Below are positions 1 through 5,443 of a stretch of 8,560 bases of DNA, one piece after another. This DNA comes from Flavobacteriales bacterium (GTDB taxonomy: Bacteria; Bacteroidota; Bacteroidia; Flavobacteriales; UA16): contig JAURKF010000061.1 in the NCBI GenBank assembly GCA_030831885.1, positions 1 to 8,560 on the forward strand, written 5' to 3'. The first letter of the stretch is position 1. Every line of letters starts with the position of its first letter. The translations under genes were made by a program, and so were the position numbers. The notes beneath the pieces were generated by a model. The model saw only the letters and a program-made list of their open reading frames with translations, was not told the DNA's origin and did not search any database.

Positions 1-83
1 AGCTTTTCCTCGGTTTCCTGGACCGAAAACGCGAATGAGCGCATGCCAAGAGCGATAAAGAATATGAGAATGTATCGCTTCAT
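1..83 (-). CDS. Exported protein of unknown function, N-terminal fragment (truncated by window edge)
   Basis: Only the first 27 codons are present, reading leftwards from an ATG at 83; the gene continues beyond base 1. The peptide begins MKRYILIFFIALG and continues with MRSFAFS, which is a classic signal peptide: a basic n-region (K2, R3), a hydrophobic core over residues 4-13, and a small or aromatic c-region with likely cleavage near residues 18-20. It is followed by a charged stretch (QETEEK). The start lies 56 bp after the stop of the kdsC-like gene on the same strand, so it may belong to that operon. I see no Shine-Dalgarno sequence, which is normal for Bacteroidota. The mature protein is not visible, so no function can be assigned. 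In enterobacteria kdsC is followed by LPS-transport genes, but nothing here allows that assignment. Confidence 0.75.
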   Translation of the reverse strand, partial: MKRYILIFFIALGMRSFAFSVQETEEK

Positions 84-139
84 ATCAAATCTTGAATGTA
101 CTACGAAGTTTGGGCTAAATTATTTTGCACTTTAGGAAC

Positions 140-658
140 TTACCAAACCATGCTCTCTTCATCCATCCACATACTTTTCAACTTCAAGGATTGCTCGAGC
201 ACATCGCGCACGCATCCTTCACCACCTTTCTTTGGGGAAATGTAATGGGCAATGCTCTTGATTTCAGCTGCGGCATCAGCGGGACAAACAGCCAGACCAC
301 AATGAGTCATTACGGCATAATCAGGAATATCATCACCTATATAACAAACGTCTTCAGGAAGTAGATTGTGTTTCTCCAAGAAGCGCTTGAACACTTCGAT
401 TTTATGAGAAGAACCCAGATAAATTTCTGAAACGCCCAAGCCTTCAAAACGCTTGCGCACGGCTTCGCTTTTACCTCCGCTGATAATGGCAATACGCAAT
501 CCTTTCTTCACGGCGAGTTGAACTGCATAACCATCGCGTACATTGGCTGTGCGCACCTGCTCGCCATCGGGCATGAGCCAAACAATGTTGTTGGTGAAAA
601 CACCATCGACATCGAAGCAAAAGGTATTGATGGTTTTGAGTTTGGCTTTGTAATTCAT
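140..658 (-). CDS. kdsC: KdsC-like HAD phosphatase (3-deoxy-D-manno-octulosonate 8-phosphate phosphatase family)
   Basis: 172 residues, the usual length for KdsC (about 170-190). All four HAD motifs are visible: motif I DVDGV with nucleophile D16 and acid/base D18; motif II with S60 in IISGG; motif III K86; and motif IV GDDIPD with D109, D110 and D113 for Mg2+. There is no large cap domain, as expected for the small tetrameric C0 HAD phosphatases of this family. Family members remove phosphate from KDO-8-phosphate in the cytoplasm, a step toward the inner core of lipopolysaccharide. The gene lies 32 bp downstream of the DUF2520 gene on the same strand, a neighbour pair I recognise from other Bacteroidota, so co-transcription is likely. 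The ATG at 658 matches family N-termini. Substrate is inferred from family; related proteins dephosphorylate other sugar acids, for example the phosphatase domain of KDN/NeuA-type proteins. Confidence 0.88.
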   Translation of the reverse strand: MNYKAKLKTINTFCFDVDGVFTNNIVWLMPDGEQVRTANVRDGYAVQLAVKKGLRIAIISGGKSEAVRKRFEGLGVSEIYLGSSHKIEVFKRFLEKHNLLPEDVCYIGDDIPDYAVMTHCGLAVCPADAAAEIKSIAHYISPKKGGEGCVRDVLEQSLKLKSMWMDEESMVW

Positions 659-690
659 GTTGGTTGAAGGTTCTGCTTAGCACCTCGCAC

Positions 691-1437
691 TCAGTACTTT
701 TTATGGTAGGTGTTGATGATATCTTCGGATATTATTTCATACAGCTTTTTCCGGTCGGGGTTTGATTGAAGCAAGCCTATGTGACGATGAATCGTTTCAA
801 TGTCGTCGCGCTTCGCGGGTCCTGTTTGAACATCCTTAGGCTCGTGCTGGTCAAGCAGCGACATGTGTGCCTTTACCATAGGATGCAGCAGGTGAGTGGG
901 TAGTCCTGCTTCGTGCAATAAACCGTGTGCAATGTGCTGCATATGGTTGGTGAAGTTGTTGGAAAAAACAGCGGCTACATGAGCCATCATACGCTGTTGT
1001 GCATTGGCTTCCGTCCAGATGCCCCAGGCTTTTCGCAGGCTTCGGTCGATGAGATTGCGCGTGTAACCATCGCTGCATTCAAATACTACCGGTATGGTTG
1101 AATAATCGATAACCGTTCCTTTTGTAAGTGTTTGACACGGCCAGCACACAGCGCGGTGCTGCTGCGGTATAGCTTCTATGGAAGTGCCTCCCGAAAAATG
1201 AACGACTGCAGCATTTGTGTCAATGTGCGAAGAGGCTTCGGCAATGCCGGCATCGGGCACCGCGAGTAGATAGAGGTCGATATCCGCAGGCATTTCTGAC
1301 CACGAACGAACAAGTGTCCACCCCAACGATTCATCATTGCTGCGCGAAAGATGTGCATCGATTTGCAAACCCACATTGCGGAAAGCTGCACTGATGTGCC
1401 ATGCTAAATTCCCATTCCCAATAAGTGCAATGCGCAT
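691..1437 (-). CDS. Rossmann-fold protein with DUF2520 domain
   Basis: 248 residues from the ATG at 1437. The reading frame stays open upstream to 1509, but that extension crosses into the divergent gene and its residues do not resemble a protein start; the Rossmann beta-strand MRIALIGNGN sits exactly at the chosen start. The N-terminal half is an NAD(P)-type Rossmann fold with GNGNLA at 7-12, an end-of-strand LAVPD at 58-62 and HFSGG at 80-84. The C-terminal half is helical, with NNFTNH at 160-165 and the DUF2520 hallmark QTGPAKRDD at 204-212. The family resembles F420-dependent NADP oxidoreductases and 6-phosphogluconate-dehydrogenase-like enzymes, but I know of no established substrate. 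It is the first gene of the minus-strand group with the kdsC-like gene. The start lies 7 bases after a TATCTTCG box, so the mRNA may have almost no leader. Confidence 0.88.
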   Translation of the reverse strand: MRIALIGNGNLAWHISAAFRNVGLQIDAHLSRSNDESLGWTLVRSWSEMPADIDLYLLAVPDAGIAEASSHIDTNAAVVHFSGGTSIEAIPQQHRAVCWPCQTLTKGTVIDYSTIPVVFECSDGYTRNLIDRSLRKAWGIWTEANAQQRMMAHVAAVFSNNFTNHMQHIAHGLLHEAGLPTHLLHPMVKAHMSLLDQHEPKDVQTGPAKRDDIETIHRHIGLLQSNPDRKKLYEIISEDIINTYHKKY

Positions 1438-1444
1438 AATACGG

Positions 1445-1452
1445 CGAAGATA
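1445..1452 (-). promoter_or_regulatory. Candidate -7 promoter box (TATCTTCG) for the DUF2520-kdsC group
   Basis: On the minus strand the sequence reads TATCTTCG, one mismatch from the Bacteroidota -7 consensus TAnnTTTG, and is followed after 7 bases by the ATG at 1437. Transcription would begin at or next to the start codon. I find no TTG -33 element at the expected 17-23 base distance, so the call rests on the -7 box and its position alone. Confidence 0.45.
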
Positions 1453-1462
1453 ACATGAAGCA

Positions 1463-1481
1463 GCATACCTTTGTGGTATGC
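1463..1481. repeat. Perfect 7-bp inverted repeat around the methyltransferase start
   Basis: GCATACC (1463-1469), five-base spacer TTTGT, then GGTATGC (1475-1481). The left arm holds the first half of the candidate -7 box and the right arm holds the ATG start codon at 1478-1480. It could be a DNA-binding dyad (operator) in the 40-bp divergent region, or a hairpin if the transcript starts upstream. Chance is possible for a 7-bp stem, so function is unproven. Confidence 0.5.
1466..1473 (+). promoter_or_regulatory. Candidate -7 promoter box (TACCTTTG) for the methyltransferase gene
   Basis: TACCTTTG is an exact match to the Bacteroidota primary sigma factor -7 consensus TAnnTTTG. Only 4 bases separate it from the ATG at 1478, so the transcript would begin at or within a few bases of the start codon (leaderless or nearly so). 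No clear TTG -33 element is present at the usual distance. The box lies within a perfect inverted repeat (1463-1481). Confidence 0.6.
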
Positions 1482-2365
1482 AGTCTTCGATACAACTCGA
1501 CACACCCACGCGCTGGAAAGATTATGAATTGCTCGATTGCGGCGATTTCGAAAAACTCGAGCGCTTTGGTGAGTTCATTACCATTCGTCCTGAACCACAG
1601 GCCGTTTGGCCCAAGCTACTTACCGATGGCGAGTGGAAAAGCAAAGCTCATGTGCGCTTTGTCCAGAAAACCAGCAACAGCGGCGAATGGCAGAAGCTCA
1701 AGAAAATGCCCGATCAATGGCGGATGAAGTATACGCTGGTCAATAATGAGGAGATTGTATTTCGGTTGGGACTCACCGCTTTCAAGCACGTCGGGATATT
1801 TCCCGAACAAGCTTCCAATTGGGATTATATCGTAGAAAGTATCGGAATGATGAAAACGGCTAAACCGCGCGTTCTCAATTTATTCGCATACACGGGCGGT
1901 GCTTCACTTGCAGCATCCGCTGCCGGAGCTGAGGTCACGCACGTTGACAGTATTAAGCAAGTAGTTACCTGGAGCAACGAGAACATGCAACTTAGCGGTT
2001 TGGATGATATACGCTGGATGGTGGAAGATGCACTGAAATTCGTTCAGCGCGAGGTACGTCGGGGAAATACCTACCATGGGATTATACTCGATCCGCCGGC
2101 TTTTGGCCACGGACCGAAAGGGGAGAAGTGGAAGCTCGAGGAAAACATAGCTGAAATGATGCGCGGTGTGTTGCAAATCCTTGAACCACAGGAGCATTTT
2201 TTAATTCTCAACGCATACAGCCTTGGGCTTTCGGCATTAGTCATTGAAAACCTTCTAAAAGCTCATGCAGGAGATAATCTCAACATTGGCGAACTCTATC
2301 TGGAAGCGAAAACAGGGATTAAGTTGCCGCTAGGTGTTTATGGCAGATTGAGAATGAAGGGTTGA
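1478..2365 (+). CDS. Class I SAM-dependent methyltransferase, RlmI/RlmK-like, without PUA domain
   Basis: 295 residues. The N-terminal part (about 10-115) carries the wording of Bacteroidota homologues, including WKDYELLDCGDFEKLERFG and FKHVGIFPEQ at 102-110, the latter also typical of the 23S rRNA m5C methyltransferase RlmI and relatives. The Rossmann methyltransferase domain follows: SAM motif I LNLFAYTGGAS at about 133-143, an acidic strand-2 end at D157 (HVDSIK), and the catalytic-type DPPAFG with D205-P206-P207. RlmI proteins are about 390-400 residues because of an N-terminal PUA RNA-binding domain; here that region is replaced by about 100 shorter, different residues, so target recognition must differ. 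The likely role is methylation of RNA, probably rRNA, in the cytoplasm, but base and position cannot be told. The ATG at 1478 fits the family N-terminus and lies 4 bases behind an exact -7 box. Confidence 0.85.
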   Translation: MQSSIQLDTPTRWKDYELLDCGDFEKLERFGEFITIRPEPQAVWPKLLTDGEWKSKAHVRFVQKTSNSGEWQKLKKMPDQWRMKYTLVNNEEIVFRLGLTAFKHVGIFPEQASNWDYIVESIGMMKTAKPRVLNLFAYTGGASLAASAAGAEVTHVDSIKQVVTWSNENMQLSGLDDIRWMVEDALKFVQREVRRGNTYHGIILDPPAFGHGPKGEKWKLEENIAEMMRGVLQILEPQEHFLILNAYSLGLSALVIENLLKAHAGDNLNIGELYLEAKTGIKLPLGVYGRLRMKG

Positions 2366-2384
2366 TTACGGATTACGATTTACG
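2364..2384 (+). repeat. Short degenerate heptamer repeat (GATTACG x2, ATTTACG) after the methyltransferase stop
   Basis: Three tandem seven-base units, GATTACG, GATTACG and ATTTACG, start on the last two bases of the TGA stop (2363-2365) and occupy most of the 35-bp gap between two convergent genes. The last unit is followed by a decayed AATTATT. I see no GC-rich hairpin with a T-run in this gap, so it does not look like an intrinsic terminator. Confidence 0.55.
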
Positions 2385-2400
2385 AATTATTGGGAGAGTG

Positions 2401-4233
2401 TCAATAGTCTTTTAGCTTCGCTCGTACCTGTCTTTTATCGGCGCTTGTAAACTTTCGATTGAAATGAAGATTACCATGAAAATAGGCTGCTATGTTCAAA
2501 GAGGAAAGTGTGCTAAGATTGCTGAAATATCTTGCGTCGATGCCGAAAGCGATGTGGTGAATAGGGATTCGTAAACCAAACGAGGCACTAAGTCCCATTG
2601 GATTGCCTGAAAGACTTTGTCCGTTGTAAACGACACTCACATTGTAATGAAAAATTCGAGTTAGGACGCCATCGGGACCGATTTCAATAATTGGGTCCGT
2701 ATTATTTGATTGGCGCAGAGTATCATTGTCATAGAACGAGATATTCTGAGAATAATTGATAATTCTTCCTTTAACTCCAATTAAGTCAGATCGTACCGGA
2801 TAGTTTTTCCGGATGTGGTTGGGTCCGAAATTGTATTTGAAATAAACACCCGCACTTACACCCACATTCATGTAGCTGATGGTATAAGCCGACAAATTGC
2901 TCATGCGAACATCATTGAACAAGGCCTCCGCACCGAATTCGAAGGTATTCAAATGTGGGCGATTCTTTTTTTCTTCACGAATTTCCAGTTGGGCAATTTT
3001 TCGGAAGATGCTCTCTTTCAGATTTTTTATTTCGGAGGATGCGACACCGTAATTCAATTCGGTTGTCCTCAACAGGCTGTATGCTTCCCAGTAATTCCTC
3101 TTGTCTTTCTCAAATCTAGCCTTTTCTATCATGCGACTAATCTTATATTTACGGTATGACTCAGAAATTTCTTTATACCGGTCGGCCGAAATATCAGAAA
3201 GGGTAGTAGCAATATTATAATTGTTGGTAGCCGCTTTATCATCCTTATCTCGTATGGCCCTTTCCAAGAGTTCGGATGAATAATCAAAATAACTGCGTCG
3301 GAGATCATCCCGCAAGCTTTTAGCCTCACTGCTACATACAGCTAGGGAGCAGTAGGTGTTTACTAAATCAATGGCTTTCGAATATTCATTCTGCTGAACC
3401 AATCTTGCAACACCTCCGCGAATATGCGAGAGGTAACGATCATAGCATACTTTTAAGGAATACTCAATTTCTTCGTTTTGATTGTGGCGCTTGCGCAAAT
3501 TTTTCAAAAGTGTAATAGCTTCCTCGAACTTCTCTTTACCCATGAGATCATTTGCTTGATCTATACCTGCCCTTAAATCTTGGTTTGCTTCGGAGTTCGA
3601 AATGGAACTTATCGTATTGTTATATTCAACTAATTGCTTATTCCAGTCATCCGTGTTTATTCGATGATTGAGGAATACGGCGCTTTGGAAATCGCTGCAT
3701 ATTGACTCATACTTTCGAACCAACGGGCGCATATTCACGCTATTGTCCGGTTTCATTAGCCCTTTCATCTCTGCATTTAATGCAACAAGTCGTATTACGC
3801 AGTCCTTTGCAATGGATTCCGCTAGTCCGGATTTATCGAGCCTGCAGCGTCCGAACAACATCTTGTGCCTCTTATCGAAACAGAATTCAAATCGCAAATT
3901 ACCTAACCGCGTATTGCTGTTAATTCTTGTTTCAGAGGTAAACAGTTGTATCAGTGCATTGCCGTCGTCTTGAACGAAGTTGGTACTGCCACTTTGAACA
4001 TCGATGATGATTTTCTCCGATAACTTTATGAGAAGATCTTTCTTCAAGGATTCTTCACCTGACTCTACCGCCTCAGCAGATCGCTTTTCGAGCTTACGAC
4101 TTGATGTTGCAACTAATTCATCGTGATTCGCCGGGGCCTCGTTTTTTAACTCGGAACAGTCCTGAGCATAAGAAATTGTGCCAAGACACAACAGCAGGGC
4201 AGTGAGGAGATATGCATGAAATTGTTTAGGCAC
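2401..4233 (-). CDS. Exported, probably outer-membrane protein: LPP20-like region, helical repeats, C-terminal beta-barrel-like domain
   Basis: 610 residues from the GTG at 4233. The frame is open to an ATG at 4359, but that would bury the signal peptide 42 residues in and overlap the upstream gene. From the GTG the protein opens with a signal peptide (MPKQFHAYLL, then TALLLCLGTISYA, probable cleavage A23/Q24). Residues 38-155 have the pattern of LPP20/FlgT-N-like domains: an acidic helix, the strand-like KLSEKIIIDVQSGST, a serine/threonine-rich turn, then strands ending in a basic CRLDK. Residues 225-420 are charged amphipathic helices with TPR-like spacing (for example GKEKFEEAITLLKNL and QNEYSKAIDLVNTY). 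Residues 428-595 alternate polar and hydrophobic residues with glycine and tyrosine, like an 8-10 strand outer-membrane beta-barrel, ending at FNRKF before a basic tail. No family is recognised with certainty; domain calls are by eye. Confidence 0.75.
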   Translation of the reverse strand: MPKQFHAYLLTALLLCLGTISYAQDCSELKNEAPANHDELVATSSRKLEKRSAEAVESGEESLKKDLLIKLSEKIIIDVQSGSTNFVQDDGNALIQLFTSETRINSNTRLGNLRFEFCFDKRHKMLFGRCRLDKSGLAESIAKDCVIRLVALNAEMKGLMKPDNSVNMRPLVRKYESICSDFQSAVFLNHRINTDDWNKQLVEYNNTISSISNSEANQDLRAGIDQANDLMGKEKFEEAITLLKNLRKRHNQNEEIEYSLKVCYDRYLSHIRGGVARLVQQNEYSKAIDLVNTYCSLAVCSSEAKSLRDDLRRSYFDYSSELLERAIRDKDDKAATNNYNIATTLSDISADRYKEISESYRKYKISRMIEKARFEKDKRNYWEAYSLLRTTELNYGVASSEIKNLKESIFRKIAQLEIREEKKNRPHLNTFEFGAEALFNDVRMSNLSAYTISYMNVGVSAGVYFKYNFGPNHIRKNYPVRSDLIGVKGRIINYSQNISFYDNDTLRQSNNTDPIIEIGPDGVLTRIFHYNVSVVYNGQSLSGNPMGLSASFGLRIPIHHIAFGIDARYFSNLSTLSSLNIAAYFHGNLHFNRKFTSADKRQVRAKLKDY

Positions 4234-4251
4234 GCGCAGAAAAGTGGCCTG

Positions 4252-4259
4252 CGAAGATA
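4252..4259 (-). promoter_or_regulatory. Candidate -7 promoter box (TATCTTCG) upstream of the exported protein gene
   Basis: TATCTTCG on the minus strand, identical to the box before the DUF2520 gene and one mismatch from TAnnTTTG. It ends 18 bases before the GTG at 4233 and lies in the 47-bp gap after the upstream gene's stop. It supports the GTG start, because an ATG start at 4359 would leave this box inside the coding region. No -33 TTG is seen. Confidence 0.4.
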
Positions 4260-4280
4260 CTACGGAAAAATGAGTGAATA

Positions 4281-4580
4281 TTAGGATTCCGCTATCATTT
4301 CCTCGCTCAACGTCCATGCCTGGGCCTGTTCGGCAAACAAGGCTTTGGTAATTGGCCATACCTCAGAGAACAAAGATGAATTACGGTACTTATCGAGGTA
4401 TTTCTCATCCTTCCAATGAGAGTAGGTAAAGAAAATATGAGGACATTGTTTATCACGAAGCAGCGAAAGATGCATACATCCCTCTGCAGATCGAATTTTC
4501 GATTTATATCGCTCAAAAATGGATAGAAACGTCTCGGCAGAATCAGTCCGAAAGTTCATCTTCACTATTCGTGTCACCAT
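4281..4580 (-). CDS. Antibiotic biosynthesis monooxygenase (ABM) domain protein, putative quinol monooxygenase-like
   Basis: 99 residues from the ATG at 4580; an in-frame ATG at 4589 is possible, but homologues I recall begin M-(V/I)-TRIVK, which fits 4580. The sequence follows the dimeric alpha+beta (ferredoxin-like) ABM fold: strand TRIVKMNF at 3-10, helix at about 13-32, EGC at 33-35, strand HLSLLRD, strand IFFTYSHW at 49-56, then a helix with YRNSSLFSEVW. ABM-fold proteins include cofactor-free quinone-forming monooxygenases and heme-degrading IsdG-type enzymes; the substrate here is unknown and it may not be an oxygenase. Its start lies inside the 3' end of the DUF62 gene (38-bp overlap, different frame), pointing to translational coupling and a shared transcript. 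Confidence 0.8.
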   Translation of the reverse strand: MVTRIVKMNFRTDSAETFLSIFERYKSKIRSAEGCMHLSLLRDKQCPHIFFTYSHWKDEKYLDKYRNSSLFSEVWPITKALFAEQAQAWTLSEEMIAES

Positions 4581-5373
4581 AGAATTCAATTCGTATTACG
4601 TCATCCACTTCCAACCCGAATAATCCGGCCGCGCCACCTCCGTGGTTGGTAGTACCTCCATTAATGGCAATCATCAATCTTCCTCCTGTTGACCACATGG
4701 CTAGGCGCTCGCCCTCAACAACGTCCGTGAAATAATTACTTATTTTGGCAATGGCAAAACCAACGCGCTTGTAATGAATGTTGAAATCGCGTTTTCTGCG
4801 AATTTGCTCAAACAAGGTTTTCGAAATATTACAATAGACATTTCCATAATGGTCAATGTATTCGACGTGACCTTTCAATACATCTCCCTCCAGGCTAGGG
4901 GCGGGAAGCATAGCCTGGTTGAAGGAACTCACACGCCTGCCTAGAAATTCGATTGCTCCTCCGCGAGTCAAGTGAGCAGCCGCCATAGCGAATACACCCT
5001 TCATAGGAAAAATCCAGTCCTCACCCTGAGGCAAGGTTATTTCGAAAATGTCTTCCGGTTCTTGCGAGAAAATGAGCGAGAAAATGCCATTGTCGGCGCC
5101 AATGAAGTAATGCCCCATATAAGAAATGGCGACATGCGGTGTTAGCGCGGTCTGTTCCGGATTAACGCCTATCATATGCACAGTCCCCAAAGGAAACTGA
5201 TGCCACACATTTCGAATTAAAAATGATGCTGCGTGCAAATCGAATGAACGAACCTCATGACTGACATCGACAATGGTGCATTGCGGGGCTTGCGAAAGAA
5301 TGGAAGCCTTCACGGCAGCCACGTAATGGTCGCGAAGCCCTAAATCCGATGTTAATGTAATAATTCCCAACAC
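4543..5373 (-). CDS. SAM hydroxide adenosyltransferase / fluorinase-chlorinase (DUF62) family protein, catalytic triad not conserved
   Basis: 276 residues, the normal length for this family. The start is a GTG at 5373 (TTG at 5370 is the alternative); an in-frame TAA lies just upstream and there is no ATG. The N-terminal domain begins IITLTSDLGLRDHYVAAVK (D10, D15) and contains FIGADNGIFSL at 90-100. The C-terminal barrel has GHVEYIDHYGNVYCNIS at 168-184 and IAINGGT plus AAGLFGLEVDDVIRI near 235-262. Characterised family members convert SAM and water (or halide) to adenosine (or halo-adenosine) and methionine, using an Asp-Arg-His triad in archaeal hydrolases. By manual alignment these become N71, no arginine in 74-80, and P123, so hydrolase activity is doubtful. 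It heads a minus-strand group with the ABM gene and is divergent from phoH, a pairing I recognise from other Bacteroidota. Confidence 0.87.
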   Translation of the reverse strand: MLGIITLTSDLGLRDHYVAAVKASILSQAPQCTIVDVSHEVRSFDLHAASFLIRNVWHQFPLGTVHMIGVNPEQTALTPHVAISYMGHYFIGADNGIFSLIFSQEPEDIFEITLPQGEDWIFPMKGVFAMAAAHLTRGGAIEFLGRRVSSFNQAMLPAPSLEGDVLKGHVEYIDHYGNVYCNISKTLFEQIRRKRDFNIHYKRVGFAIAKISNYFTDVVEGERLAMWSTGGRLMIAINGGTTNHGGGAAGLFGLEVDDVIRIEFYGDTNSEDELSD

Positions 5374-5387
5374 CCCAAAAATCCATC

Positions 5388-5395
5388 TACTTTTG
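5388..5395 (+). promoter_or_regulatory. Candidate -7 promoter box (TACTTTTG) for phoH
   Basis: TACTTTTG exactly matches the Bacteroidota -7 consensus TAnnTTTG and lies in the 70-bp divergent region between the DUF62 gene and phoH. Transcription would begin near 5400, leaving a leader of about 40 bases before the TTG start. No TTG -33 element is found 17-23 bases upstream, where the DUF62 coding region begins. Confidence 0.55.
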
Positions 5396-5443
5396 AACGA
5401 ATTTTAACCCGTTTCAGAAACTTATCAAAAAAGGAATTAACGC

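Noticed and set aside
125..364. Plus-strand 79-codon frame over the kdsC-like gene
   Set aside because: It is antisense to the conserved HAD motif region and shows no family features.
720..727. TATCTTCG box on the plus strand
   Set aside because: It lies antisense within the 3' end of the DUF2520 gene with no plus-strand gene after it; treated as background for the motif.
851..1391. Two minus-strand frames (851-1078 and 1176-1391) inside the DUF2520 gene
   Set aside because: They are out-of-frame shadows of a gene with continuous conserved motifs, and the composition is not protein-like.
2366..2400. Intrinsic terminator between the convergent methyltransferase and exported protein genes
   Set aside because: No stable GC-rich stem followed by a T-run on either strand; the gap is filled by degenerate heptamers.
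2815..3159. Plus-strand 114-codon frame antisense to the exported protein gene
   Set aside because: It lies wholly inside a longer gene with a clear signal peptide and domain pattern, has no recognisable motif, and has no candidate promoter box I could find.
4165..4233. Lipoprotein signal (LLLC) in the exported protein
   Set aside because: The residue before the cysteine is leucine rather than Gly/Ala/Ser, and a better signal peptidase I site (SYA/Q) follows, so an ordinary signal peptide is favoured.
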